NCBI GenBank assembly: GCA_945862045.1
Contig: CAMAWR010000010.1
Location: 1 to 63,987, forward strand
Reading direction: 5' to 3'
Source of the DNA: Bifidobacterium breve
Lineage (GTDB): Bacteria > Actinomycetota > Acidimicrobiia > Acidimicrobiales > Ilumatobacteraceae
DNA length: 63,987 bases
In this document: positions 52,721 to 63,498 of the stretch, in pieces
Layout of the letters: every line of letters begins with the position of its first letter
Position numbering within the stretch: the stretch's first letter is position 1
The notes under the pieces: model-generated
The model's input: the letters and a program-made list of their open reading frames with translations, nothing else
Databases searched by the model: none
What the model was told of the DNA's origin: nothing
Made by a program: the position numbers and the translations under genes

Positions 52721-54004
52721 CTAGGCGAGTGACAGTCCGCTGCGCATCGCTGACCAAAAACTCGGCCACGACTTGGCCACGACATTCGGGTCACTCACGC
52801 TGATGCCCGCCTGTGCAAGACCCAACAATGCCAACGACATGGCAAGGCGGTGGTCATCGTGTGGATCGATCGTGGCGGAATGCAGTGCAGCCGGGGTGAT
52901 GCTCAAGCCATCGGTTTCTACCCGTACGGTCACGCCACATTTACCGAGTTCGTGCGCCAGGTCGCCGAGACGATCACTTTCCTTGGCCCGAATGAACGCA
53001 ACACCACGAATTCGCGACGGGCCGGAGGCACAAGCGGCAATGACTGCAAGCGTCGGCACGAGATCGCTCATCGCCGACATGTCGACATCGATCCCAATGA
53101 GTGCTCGGCGGGCATCGCGAGAAACGGTCACGGTCGCGTTGTGCTCGCTCACCGCACAACCCATACGGGTGAGCACCCCAAGGAAAGCAGCCTCTGGTTG
53201 GCCGAAATTCTCGCGCAAACCCGCAATCTGTACCTGACCGCCGGCGATTGCAACGGCTGCAAACGGATAACTTGCCGACGACCAATCGGCGTCGACGACG
53301 AACTCGCCACCGCGATACATGTCGGCACCCACCGTGACATGCGTTGGCTGCACGGTCACGGCTGCACCGAATGTTCGCATGACCTCGGCAGTCATCGCGA
53401 GGTACTCACCCGACACCACATCACCCGTCAGGCTCAGCTGCAGCCCGCCGAGTAGCGGCGCAATGAGCATGAGTGCGGAAATAAATTGACTCGACACATC
53501 ACCTCGTGCAGACAGCTCAGGCGGCACCGATGCTTCACGCAACCTGGCACCGGTGATCGTGACTGGCAGATACCCATCGCGATCACTCGTCACGGTGGCG
53601 CCGATGTCGCGCAACAAGCGGTGCAATTCTCCCATCGGGCGACCAAGTAATCCCTCACCGCCGGTGATCGTGCTGGGACCGGCACGCAATGCCGCGACGG
53701 CACTCACGAAGCGCGAGGTGGTGCCAGCCAAGCCAGCGTCGATGATGACGGCCGTGGTGGCCTCACGATCAACCCCACTGCGCACCCACACCGTGGTGCC
53801 GGTGCACTCGATCCGGGCGCCAAGTGTGCGTAGAGCGTCGATCATTCGCATCGTGTCGTCACCGACGGCGACCCCGGTCAACACGCTGTGCCCGTCGGCC
53901 AGTGCCGCACAGACGAGCGCCCGATTACTCACCGATTTTGAACCCGGCACGATCACGACGCCATGCAGCGGCGCGGCGACCGGGGCAAATGATTCGATGG
54001 TCAC
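52721..54004 (-). CDS. aroA: EPSP synthase (3-phosphoshikimate 1-carboxyvinyltransferase)
   Basis: Sixth step of the shikimate pathway. The 427 residues contain PGSKSVSNRALVCAALADG at 20-38, DAGLAGTTSRFVSAVAAL, the RPMGELHRLLRDIGA motif, DVSSQFISALMLIAPLL and SDLVPTLAVIAACA. Starts at GTG, three bases after tyrA. It is the last gene in the scpA-scpB-rluB-tyrA-aroA run, linking aromatic amino-acid synthesis to chromosome segregation genes. Confidence 0.95.
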   Translation of the reverse strand: MTIESFAPVAAPLHGVVIVPGSKSVSNRALVCAALADGHSVLTGVAVGDDTMRMIDALRTLGARIECTGTTVWVRSGVDREATTAVIIDAGLAGTTSRFVSAVAALRAGPSTITGGEGLLGRPMGELHRLLRDIGATVTSDRDGYLPVTITGARLREASVPPELSARGDVSSQFISALMLIAPLLGGLQLSLTGDVVSGEYLAMTAEVMRTFGAAVTVQPTHVTVGADMYRGGEFVVDADWSSASYPFAAVAIAGGQVQIAGLRENFGQPEAAFLGVLTRMGCAVSEHNATVTVSRDARRALIGIDVDMSAMSDLVPTLAVIAACASGPSRIRGVAFIRAKESDRLGDLAHELGKCGVTVRVETDGLSITPAALHSATIDPHDDHRLAMSLALLGLAQAGISVSDPNVVAKSWPSFWSAMRSGLSLA

Positions 54005-54007
54005 CGC

Positions 54008-55066
54008 TCAGGCAACCCGCGCAACAACGGGCTTAAACCCACGGGCAATGAGGCCACCACGAAACAACTCGGCGCTCGCTGCATCCACCACCATGATGAG
54101 CACGCCACGATCGCCCTCGACCGAGTGGCTGACCTCGAAGTTCGCGGTATTGACCCCCAACTCGGCGGCCAAGGTAAAGACCTCGGCTGCTGCCCCGGAT
54201 CGGTCCGGAATCGGAATGCGGACTTCTGCGACATCGACCAGTTCGCGCACACGACCGGGCAGATTTGCACGAACCGATCGGGCGTCGGTCAGACGGGCGA
54301 GCAAGGTCGCTGAATCACTTTCGAAGACGATCTTGCGCATGTCGCCGAGACCATCGATCATCGCGTCGATTGCTTCAACAATTGCCGACTGATTTTCGCG
54401 GCAGATGTCGAGCCAGATTGCCGGATTGCCGCTCGCCACACGCGTCATGTCGCGGAATCCGCCGGCTGCCAGACGCATCACCGCAGCGTGGTCATCGGCG
54501 CGCGCCCGAGCCAAGGTCAACAGGGTTGCCGCGGCAAGATGCGGCAGATGGCTGGTGACAGCCACGAGTTGGTCATGGCGTTGCGCGGGCAGAGCGAGCA
54601 TGTCGCCGCCAAGTTCACGCACGATTGCCGCCACGGTGGCGAACGTTGCGTCGTTCGTGGCTGCGCTCGGTGTCAGCACCCACACGGCACCCCGAAACAT
54701 GTCGGCGTCGGCACCGTCGAGGCCCTGCAGTTCGCTACCCGCCATCGGGTGGCCACCGATGAAGCGCGGGTCGGTGATCGCCTCGACGATCGGTGTTTTT
54801 ACCGAGCCGACATCGGTGACCAGACCGCGCGTGCACTGCAACATGGTGCGCACCCCGTCCACCAGTTGCGACACGGGCGTGGCAACGAATGAGACCTCCG
54901 CATCCGCATCGATGCCCCCTGCATCGATGAACCCACGCGACAACGCATCGGTGACACGTTCTGTGTTCTCGTCGGTGCCCGACACATGCCAGCCGCCGGC
55001 ATGCAACGCAGCTGCCACTGAACCGCCGATCAGGCCGAGTCCGAGCACATTTGCGCGCCTTGTCAC
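54008..55066 (-). CDS. tyrA: Prephenate dehydrogenase with C-terminal ACT domain
   Basis: The 352 residues start with the NAD-binding GLGLIGGSVAAAL, VTDVGSVKTPI, GGHPMAGSELQG (substrate His), SHLPHLAAATL, FRDMTRVASGNPAIWLDI and a dimer-helix region. The last 75 residues form an ACT domain (VAEVRIPIPDRSGAAAEVFTL), which suggests tyrosine feedback control. GTG start, with six bases to rluB upstream. Confidence 0.93.
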   Translation of the reverse strand: MTRRANVLGLGLIGGSVAAALHAGGWHVSGTDENTERVTDALSRGFIDAGGIDADAEVSFVATPVSQLVDGVRTMLQCTRGLVTDVGSVKTPIVEAITDPRFIGGHPMAGSELQGLDGADADMFRGAVWVLTPSAATNDATFATVAAIVRELGGDMLALPAQRHDQLVAVTSHLPHLAAATLLTLARARADDHAAVMRLAAGGFRDMTRVASGNPAIWLDICRENQSAIVEAIDAMIDGLGDMRKIVFESDSATLLARLTDARSVRANLPGRVRELVDVAEVRIPIPDRSGAAAEVFTLAAELGVNTANFEVSHSVEGDRGVLIMVVDAASAELFRGGLIARGFKPVVARVA

Positions 55067-55072
55067 GACATT

Positions 55073-55795
55073 TCAGCGTACGGCGAGCGCCCGCACCTCT
55101 TGAGTCGTGAGATGCCGCCACTCGCCAGGCTTCAGTGTCGAATCGGTGAGTGCGCCGATTCGTGTGCGCACCAAACGGTTCACCTCGTGGCCAACCGCAT
55201 CACACATGCGTCGCACCTGACGATGACGACCCTCGTGGATGACGATTCGCAGCACCCCAGGCTGCACCTGACCCACCTGGGCTGGTGCCGTGACGCCGTC
55301 TTCAAGTTCGATACCACGACGCAATTTGGTGAGTGCCGACTCGGGCACGCCTTCGGCCCCACAGCGCACATGCACGAGATATTCCTTTTCGACGCCGAAA
55401 CTCGGATGGGTCAAATGATGCGTGAGTTCACCGTCGTTCGTCAGGATGATGAGCCCTTCTGAATCGAGATCAAGGCGCCCGACCGGGAATACGCGCGGCT
55501 CTTGCGGCACCAGTTCAACCACGGTCACGCGGTCGTGGGTATCTTTGGCGGTCGTAATCACGTTGTAGGGCTTGTGCAGCACGTAGTACACCAAGCCAGG
55601 TCGTACACCAACGGCTACCCCGTCGACGGCGACGACGTCGTGATCGACCTCCACCCGACGACCGAGTACCGCAACATCACCGTTGACCGTGACACGCCCC
55701 TGCGCGATGAGTTCCTCACAGATGCGGCGGCTACCAAAACCGCGCTGGGCGAGCACCTTCTGCAGGCGCTCACCGGTGGCGAGTTCGTCGTTCAC
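55073..55795 (-). CDS. rluB: Pseudouridine synthase RluB-type
   Basis: The 240 residues contain an S4 RNA-binding domain (ERLQKVLAQRGFGSRRICEEL) and the RsuA-type catalytic domain with GRLDLDSEGLIILT (catalytic Asp109) and HEGRHRQVRRMCDAVGHEV. It modifies 23S rRNA. The start is GTG, overlapping the scpB stop (GTGA); order scpA-scpB-rluB is conserved in many Gram-positive bacteria. Confidence 0.94.
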   Translation of the reverse strand: MNDELATGERLQKVLAQRGFGSRRICEELIAQGRVTVNGDVAVLGRRVEVDHDVVAVDGVAVGVRPGLVYYVLHKPYNVITTAKDTHDRVTVVELVPQEPRVFPVGRLDLDSEGLIILTNDGELTHHLTHPSFGVEKEYLVHVRCGAEGVPESALTKLRRGIELEDGVTAPAQVGQVQPGVLRIVIHEGRHRQVRRMCDAVGHEVNRLVRTRIGALTDSTLKPGEWRHLTTQEVRALAVR

Positions 55796-56391
55796 GTCGT
55801 GGTGTCAGGCACCAGGCGAAGACCGGCTTCGAGTGCTTCAACGACACCGGCGTCGGGCACGAAGTCGCTGATCGGTGGCAGGTCGTCGAGCGAGTTGACA
55901 CCGAGGCGCTCGAGGAACAACGGTGTGGTGCCGTACATGACGGCGAGACCCGGACCATCGTCGCGCATGACCTCGGTGATGTACCCGCGGGCCTGCAACG
56001 TGCGCAACACCGATTCTGGGTCGACGCCACGAATCGCCGACACCTGGGTGCGCGAGATCGGCTGTTTGTAGGCGATGATCGCCAAGGTCTCGAGTGCCGC
56101 CGATGAGATACGGGCTTGTTGGCCGTCGAGGATGAACCGCTCGACATACGGCGACGCTTCGGGGCGACTCTGCAGGCGGAACCCACCCGCGACGCGCACG
56201 AGTTGAAAGCCATGGCCTGCCTCGTCGTACGTGGCGGCGAGTCGATTGCACAACACCTCGACCACCGCGGTCGGTTGTTCGAGCACTTGCGCGAGCAGTT
56301 TGGTGGTGACGGGTTCTACGGCAACGAGCAGAATTGCCTCCAGCGCCTGCACGATTTCTGGGGCGATATCGCCCTCCACAACGCGGGTCAT
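55792..56391 (-). CDS. scpB: Segregation and condensation protein ScpB
   Basis: Kleisin-associated subunit of the SMC condensin. The 199 residues show two winged-helix domains: EIVQALEAILLVAVEPVTTKLL and ISSAALETLAIIAYKQPISRTQVSAIRGVD, then VLRTLQARGYITEV. The ATG at 56391 lies 10 bases after scpA. The smc gene itself is not in the window. Confidence 0.94.
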   Translation of the reverse strand: MTRVVEGDIAPEIVQALEAILLVAVEPVTTKLLAQVLEQPTAVVEVLCNRLAATYDEAGHGFQLVRVAGGFRLQSRPEASPYVERFILDGQQARISSAALETLAIIAYKQPISRTQVSAIRGVDPESVLRTLQARGYITEVMRDDGPGLAVMYGTTPLFLERLGVNSLDDLPPISDFVPDAGVVEALEAGLRLVPDTTT

Positions 56392-56401
56392 CGACTACCT
56401 C

Positions 56402-57175
56402 TCAACCGTCATAGCTGTCGATCGCGCCGAGATCGTCGCCCACCACATCGAGGTTCCACACCACACCGATATCGCCGAAGCGCTCGGCCTGGATGAGATC
56501 GACGCGACCCTGTTTGAACAACTCGAGTAACGCAAGGAACCGCACGACGACTTCGATGCGGTCAGTGATCCCCGCGATCAATGTGCGGAACGACGTGGGG
56601 CCCTGCGTTGGCAACGTCTGCAGGAATTCTTCGAGGGCATCAGCGACACTCGCACGAATCGGCGCAACGTGGAAGGAATCGATCGTCACCGGTGCCTTCG
56701 GTTCGGTGGCACGCAGGAAGGCACGTTGCATTCGCAACGGGGTGACTCCTTCGAGCAGGTCGGGTAACAGCGCTTCAAACCGCTCATCAGGCCCGGCCAG
56801 ACGTGGCTGTGAAAGTTCGGCGCGCTCGATGAGGTCGTGCATCACCGTGGCCACGTCCTTGAATGTCTTGCAGTCCAAGAGTCGCGCCAGCAGGATGTCG
56901 CGCTCCTCCCACAGCGCCAACTCTTCGTCGAGCTCACCATCGTCACCGGTCGGCAGCAGTCGGCGGGCTTTGAGGTCGATCAAGGTTGCGGCAATCAACA
57001 AGAACTCGGTTGCCACCTCGAGATCAAACGTTTTCATCTTTTCCAACTCCGCGACATACGCCTCGACGATGCGGCTCAACGACACCTCGTGGATGTCTAC
57101 TTCTTGCTGCAGGATGAGATGCAGCAACAGGTCGAACGGACCTTCAAAGACGGGGGTGGATACCGCGTACGGCAT
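56402..57175 (-). CDS. scpA: Segregation and condensation protein ScpA
   Basis: Kleisin subunit bridging SMC heads. The 257 residues start MPYAVSTPVFEGPFDLLLHLI and contain VDIHEVSLSRIVEAYVAELE, EFLLIAATLIDLKARRLLP and a C-terminal winged helix (VVRFLALLELFKQGRVDL). ATG 57175 is preferred; an open stretch of 20 codons upstream reaches trpS and is not family-like. Divergent from trpS by 41 bases. Confidence 0.94.
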   Translation of the reverse strand: MPYAVSTPVFEGPFDLLLHLILQQEVDIHEVSLSRIVEAYVAELEKMKTFDLEVATEFLLIAATLIDLKARRLLPTGDDGELDEELALWEERDILLARLLDCKTFKDVATVMHDLIERAELSQPRLAGPDERFEALLPDLLEGVTPLRMQRAFLRATEPKAPVTIDSFHVAPIRASVADALEEFLQTLPTQGPTSFRTLIAGITDRIEVVVRFLALLELFKQGRVDLIQAERFGDIGVVWNLDVVGDDLGAIDSYDG

Positions 57176-57216
57176 TTGTACGAGAGTACCGCTGCGCGCA
57201 CGAGTAACTTGGGATT

Positions 57217-58203
57217 GTGGCTCGTGTCTTGTCATGCATCCAACCGACGGGTGACGTGCACCTGGGCAACTACCTCGGTGCTTTGCGCAACTGGGTGAGT
57301 GGGCAGCGGGAGAACGACGTCTTCCACGGCATCGTCGACCTGCACGCCTTGACCGTCACCGAAACACCCGGAGTGCTCGGCGACCAAACACTCTCGCTGG
57401 CGGCGATGTTGTTTGCCGTTGGTCTCGACCCCGAAGCGGCGACCATCTTCGTGCAGAGTCATCTACCGCAGCACTCACAACTGGCCTGGATCATGGAGTG
57501 CACCGTGTCATTCGGCGAACTCAGCCGAATGACGCAATTCAAGGACAAAGCCGCCAAGCGTGAATCCGACTTTGTGTCCGCCGGGCTATTCACCTACCCG
57601 GCGCTGCAGGCCGCCGACATTCTGCTGTACGACGCACAAGAGGTTCCGGTCGGCGACGATCAGCGCCAACACATCGAAATCACCCGTGACATCGCCATTC
57701 GTTTCAACCACCGTTTTGGTGACACCTTCGTGCTGCCAAAGGCCGTCACCCCCAAGGCAGGTGCGCGCGTGATGGACCTGCAGAACCCCACGGCCAAGAT
57801 GTCGAAGTCTGCCGAGGGTGATGCCGGCATCATCTATGTGTTGGATGAACCAGCGGCCATCGAGCGCAAGTTCAAACGGGCCGTGACCGATAGTGGGAGC
57901 GAGGTGGTGTACGACCGGGCCACCAAACCTGGTGTGGCGAACCTGCTCGAGATTCTGGCGGCAGCCACCGCCAGCACACCCGAAGCGACCGCCAAGAACT
58001 ACACACAATATGGTGCGCTCAAAACTGCAGCCGGTGCCGCGGTGGTGGAAATGCTGGCACCCATTCGACGGCGGTACGACGAATTGATCAACGATCGCGG
58101 CGAACTCACCCGATTGGTGCGCCGCGGCGACGAGCGAGCCGAGGTGGTGGCAGCCGCAACGCTGGCCCGTGCACACGCTGCCATCGGCGTGCTCCCCCGT
58201 TAG
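57217..58203 (+). CDS. trpS: Tryptophanyl-tRNA synthetase
   Basis: Charges tRNA-Trp. The 328 residues start with SCIQPTGDVHLGNYLGAL carrying the HIGH-type motif HLGN, then DLHALTV, YPALQAADILLYDA, PVGDDQRQHIE and the KMSKS loop at 194-198. GTG start at 57217; a TTG one base earlier is out of frame. It converges on the HD-domain gene with an eight-base gap. Confidence 0.95.
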   Translation: MARVLSCIQPTGDVHLGNYLGALRNWVSGQRENDVFHGIVDLHALTVTETPGVLGDQTLSLAAMLFAVGLDPEAATIFVQSHLPQHSQLAWIMECTVSFGELSRMTQFKDKAAKRESDFVSAGLFTYPALQAADILLYDAQEVPVGDDQRQHIEITRDIAIRFNHRFGDTFVLPKAVTPKAGARVMDLQNPTAKMSKSAEGDAGIIYVLDEPAAIERKFKRAVTDSGSEVVYDRATKPGVANLLEILAAATASTPEATAKNYTQYGALKTAAGAAVVEMLAPIRRRYDELINDRGELTRLVRRGDERAEVVAAATLARAHAAIGVLPR

Positions 58204-58211
58204 AAAATCGA

Positions 58212-58658
58212 CTAGACGGCGTCGGCACGACGCAACGCAGCAACGAGGGTTGCATCGCCCTCGCCACGCAGCAACGCCAATGTGACCACGTCGGTGCGAA
58301 TCGCCTGCAGCAGAACCAGACCATGTTGCTCATGGGCGTGATACTGGCGGAACGACTCGGTGCGCCCGCCCACCACGGTTGCAACGACACGCATGATCGC
58401 ACCGAGTTGGCAATCCACCTTGCCGATGTCGTGCAAGAGCGCCGCTTGTCGCGCATGCAACGGGGCCCGTGGCGCAATGGCATCAAAGCGGCGCAACACA
58501 TGCAGCGCATGTCGCTGGTCAGGCACACCCAAGCGGTCGAAGAGCCGCAACTCATCGGCACCGAGCACCCCGCCTACTTCTTGTCGTTCGGCAGGTGCCA
58601 GTGGCGTGGCACTGATCATGCCGAAGAATCGTTTCGCCAAATGCCACGCTGAACTCAT
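58212..58658 (-). CDS. HD-domain protein
   Basis: The 148 residues have an HD-type hydrolase motif HARQAALLHDIGKVD, plus HVLRRF and a later HEQHGLVLLQ. Such proteins are found beside xerD and pyrG in actinobacteria. The metal-binding His-Asp pair is intact, so phosphohydrolase activity is plausible; the substrate is unknown. Its start codon is ATG 58658, overlapping the xerD stop (ATGA). Confidence 0.82.
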   Translation of the reverse strand: MSSAWHLAKRFFGMISATPLAPAERQEVGGVLGADELRLFDRLGVPDQRHALHVLRRFDAIAPRAPLHARQAALLHDIGKVDCQLGAIMRVVATVVGGRTESFRQYHAHEQHGLVLLQAIRTDVVTLALLRGEGDATLVAALRRADAV

Positions 58659-59569
58659 CGACGCACCGCCCGGGGATGCGACTCGCGGTACACGCTCACG
58701 AGCAATTCGTCGTCCACCTTCGTGTAGATCTGCGTGGTGCTCACCGACGCGTGACCGAGCAGTTCCTGCACGATGCGTAGATCAGCCCCGTGCACCAACA
58801 TGTGCGTTGCGCACGAATGGCGCAGCGTGTGCGGTGATACCTCTGCCTTGATACCCGCGAGATGTGCGTATTTTCGCACGATGTGGAACGCCGCCTGGCG
58901 GCTCAGTCGTGTGCCGTGCACGCCGAGAAACACCGCATCGGCATGGTCACGCGTCTTCCAGCGTTTCGGCACGCGCATCCCGCGACCACCTTCATCGAGC
59001 CAGTCGCCGAGAGCCTCGTGCGCCCGGCGGCCGAACGGCACGATGCGTTCTTTGTCGCCCTTGCCGAGCAGTCGCACGAGTGAGTCGTCCATGTCGAGGT
59101 CACCGAGCGACATCCCGCACGCCTCGGAGATACGGGCACCAGTGGCATACAAGAACTCCACGAGGGCACGGTCACGACGGGCGAATGAATCGTCGCCCGT
59201 GATCGATGCGATGAGTCGCTCGACTTCGTCTTCCTGGAGCGGCTTGGGCAAACCACTCGGCACCTTCACGCCGTCGACCAAATCCGCCGGGTCGTCATTG
59301 CGTTCACCCTCGGCCACCAGGTATTTGTGCAACATTCGTACTGCTGCAAACTGGCGGGCAACCGAACGTGGTGCCTTGCCGTGTTTGCGCAGGTGTGTCA
59401 CGAACGCTTCGATGTCTGCGCTGCCGGCAGTCTGGGAGGTTTTGCGGCGCTGGCTCAGCCATTCTTCGTAGTCACGCAGGTCGCGACGATACGCCTCGAT
59501 CGTCTTGGCTGCCCGCCCCTGTTCGATCTGCAACCAAGCGAGGAACCGTTCGGCGGCGGCGAGCGTCAT
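58655..59569 (-). CDS. xerD: Site-specific tyrosine recombinase XerD-like
   Basis: Resolves chromosome dimers at dif. The 304 residues have an N-terminal SAM-like DNA-binding domain (FLAWLQIEQGRAAKTIEAY) and the catalytic set R146, K170, H247, R250, H273 and nucleophile Y282 (IYTKVDDE). XerD fits the position upstream of scpA in actinobacteria better than XerC, but sequence alone leaves some doubt. Nothing suggests that it belongs to the tRNA-Pro element 17 kb away. Confidence 0.9.
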   Translation of the reverse strand: MTLAAAERFLAWLQIEQGRAAKTIEAYRRDLRDYEEWLSQRRKTSQTAGSADIEAFVTHLRKHGKAPRSVARQFAAVRMLHKYLVAEGERNDDPADLVDGVKVPSGLPKPLQEDEVERLIASITGDDSFARRDRALVEFLYATGARISEACGMSLGDLDMDDSLVRLLGKGDKERIVPFGRRAHEALGDWLDEGGRGMRVPKRWKTRDHADAVFLGVHGTRLSRQAAFHIVRKYAHLAGIKAEVSPHTLRHSCATHMLVHGADLRIVQELLGHASVSTTQIYTKVDDELLVSVYRESHPRAVRR

Positions 59570-59574
59570 GACCT

Positions 59575-60150
59575 TCAGTCTGTGCGCAAGAAACGCTCGG
59601 TGAGCAGCAGCCCGATCACCGTCTTGGCATCGTTGATACGTCCGTCGGCCACCATCGCCAGCGCCTCGACGAACGGTATTTCTTCGATGGCCATGTGCCG
59701 CTCTTCTGGCCCATGGCGGTCAGGCTTGGTGTTGTGCAACGAGCGGGCCAGAAAAATCTCTACCTGCGAGTTCGAAATACCCGGTGCAGAGGTGTGACAA
59801 CCGAGGCGGGTCCACTGATCGGCTTGCACGCCCACTTCTTCCTGCAATTCACGCTGTGCAGTAACGAGGGGGGCCTCCCCCGCTTGATCGCGCATCCCAG
59901 CCGGCAGTTCAAGCGTGAGGCAATGCAGTGCGGGTCGATATTGGCGCACCAACACCACACACGGCACATCGTCTTCGCGCAGCGCGACTACACCGACGGC
60001 ACCGGGCGACAGCACGAAACTGCGCGAAAACACCTCGCCCGCAGGGTCGACGAATTCGCCACGCACGAGTGACCAGATTGCCCAGTCGTGAATCGGTGAG
60101 ATCGAGGCCGTCACGAAGCCACCGACGGGCCCGTTTGCTCGGTCGTGCAT
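59575..60150 (-). CDS. Nudix hydrolase (ADP-ribose pyrophosphatase type)
   Basis: The 191 residues contain a Nudix box in ELPAGMRDQAGEAPLVTAQ followed by RELQEEVGV. It differs from the consensus by one extra residue between the first Gly and Glu, so the first helix turn may be altered. Upstream is FVLSPGAVGVVALRE and later TSAPGISNSQVEIFLARSL, typical of ADP-ribose pyrophosphatases. It sits between xerD and pyrG, as in many actinobacteria. Confidence 0.9.
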   Translation of the reverse strand: MHDRANGPVGGFVTASISPIHDWAIWSLVRGEFVDPAGEVFSRSFVLSPGAVGVVALREDDVPCVVLVRQYRPALHCLTLELPAGMRDQAGEAPLVTAQRELQEEVGVQADQWTRLGCHTSAPGISNSQVEIFLARSLHNTKPDRHGPEERHMAIEEIPFVEALAMVADGRINDAKTVIGLLLTERFLRTD

Positions 60151-60161
60151 CGTGGCACGCG

Positions 60162-61874
<1,713 letters not shown>

Positions 61875-61885
61875 TCATCCTACCG

Positions 61886-63496
61886 TCAGCGACGTGTGGG
61901 GCGTGACTTCTTGCGTGTTTTCAGGAGGTTCCTCGCATGTTCCACGGCAGATTCCACGGCCAAACTACCCGACAGCATGCGGGCAATCTCGTCGGCGCGT
62001 TCCTCTTCTTGGAGCGACCGAGCAGTCGCAAAGGTGACGCCTTTGCGTACCTCTTTGCTCACCACGACATGATGTGCAGCTTGCGCGGCCACTTGGGGTA
62101 GGTGGGTGACCACCAAGACCTGATGACGTTCACCCAACGACGCCAGCGCTTCTGCCACAGCCACCGCCGCATCGCCACCAATGCCGGCATCCACTTCGTC
62201 GAAGACGAGTGTGCTCGGTGCCTGGGTGAGCACGAGTCGCAATGCCAACATCGCCCGAGCCAATTCCCCGCCCGAGGCCACCTTGGCCAGGGGTGCTGGT
62301 TCGCTGCCCGGGTTGGCGGCCAACAGGAAAGTGACATCGTCACCGGCGACATCATTTTCACGTTCGACCCCGACCGTGATCTGCACTCGCGCCCCGCCGA
62401 GCGCCAAACGCACCAAATGTTGCTCGACTGCCTTGGCTAGTCGTGGTGCTGTCGTCTCGCGTTGGGAGCGCACCTTGCGCGCGGCTTTCTCCAGCGAAAC
62501 GACTGCGGCACTTCGACGACGGTCGAGTTCGGCTGCGCGAACTTCCCACGATTCAAGTTCGGCGAGCCGACTCCCGGTCTCACTTCCGTAGGCGATCACT
62601 GCCGCGAGGGTCTCACCATATTTGCGTCGCAAGTCGAACAGGGTCTGACGTCGCTCAACGAGGGCGCCCAACCGCGCAGGGTCTTCATCGACACCCTCCA
62701 GCACATGCCGCATCTCGTCGGCGGCATCACCAACGAGTGACTGCAACTCACGAATGCGGCCAACGTGGTCGCGCATTGCATCGCCACGACCGAGTGCGCC
62801 CGCAGCAGCACCCATGCGATCGAGTGCCCCGTCGTCATCGATCAGTGCGGCGATTGCCGTGGCAAGCGCCCCCCGATGCGCCTCGGCATCTTGCAACAGG
62901 TCGATCTGTCGTTCAAGCACCGCATCTTCGTCGGTATCGCGCAGGTCGGCCCGTGTGATTTCTTCGACCTGGAAGCGCAGCAAGTCGATTTCGCGGGCGC
63001 GCACACGTTCGTCGCCGCCCATGGTCGCGAGCACTGCATCAATCTCGGTCAGACTGGCCCGGGCGGCGCGCAGCGCGGTGAGGTCGATTTCGCCGTACGT
63101 ATCGAGGGCGACCCGCTGGGCGGTGCCACTGAGCAGGCTTTGATGTTCGTGTTGGCCGTGGAGGTCAACGAGGTCCACGCCAAGTTCACTGAGATTGTTG
63201 ACCGTGGCGAGACGACCATCGACATAGGCCCGTGACCGACCCTCGCGGGGCACCACTCGACAAAGTACGCGCTCCGTGCCGTCGGCCAAAACGAATCGAC
63301 CCTCGACGCGCAATTCATCAGCGCCAGGTCGCACGACCGACGCATCGGCGCGCTGCCCCACCAGCAGATTGATGGCTTCGACGATCATCGTCTTGCCTGC
63401 GCCAGTCTCGCCAGTGAGCGCCGAGAGGCCCTCTTTCAGCACGATGGTGGATTCTGCGATCACACCGAAGTTCTCGATGTGCAGTTCGACGAGCAC
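61886..63496 (-). CDS. recN: DNA repair protein RecN
   Basis: SMC-like ATPase acting early in double-strand break repair. The 536 residues have Walker A GETGAGKT at 29-36, long coiled-coil-prone middle helices, the ABC-type signature LASGGELARAMLALRL-like (VASGGELARAML) and Walker B VFDEVDAGIGGDAA. The GTG at 63496 directly follows the nadK stop after two bases; the longer upstream frame overlaps nadK and was dismissed. Confidence 0.94.
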   Translation of the reverse strand: MLVELHIENFGVIAESTIVLKEGLSALTGETGAGKTMIVEAINLLVGQRADASVVRPGADELRVEGRFVLADGTERVLCRVVPREGRSRAYVDGRLATVNNLSELGVDLVDLHGQHEHQSLLSGTAQRVALDTYGEIDLTALRAARASLTEIDAVLATMGGDERVRAREIDLLRFQVEEITRADLRDTDEDAVLERQIDLLQDAEAHRGALATAIAALIDDDGALDRMGAAAGALGRGDAMRDHVGRIRELQSLVGDAADEMRHVLEGVDEDPARLGALVERRQTLFDLRRKYGETLAAVIAYGSETGSRLAELESWEVRAAELDRRRSAAVVSLEKAARKVRSQRETTAPRLAKAVEQHLVRLALGGARVQITVGVERENDVAGDDVTFLLAANPGSEPAPLAKVASGGELARAMLALRLVLTQAPSTLVFDEVDAGIGGDAAVAVAEALASLGERHQVLVVTHLPQVAAQAAHHVVVSKEVRKGVTFATARSLQEEERADEIARMLSGSLAVESAVEHARNLLKTRKKSRPTRR

Positions 63497-63498
63497 GC

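Noticed and set aside
58655-59569. Tyrosine recombinase as the integrase of the tRNA-Pro element
   Set aside because: It is of XerD type, sits in the conserved xerD-Nudix-pyrG order and is about 17 kb from the element.
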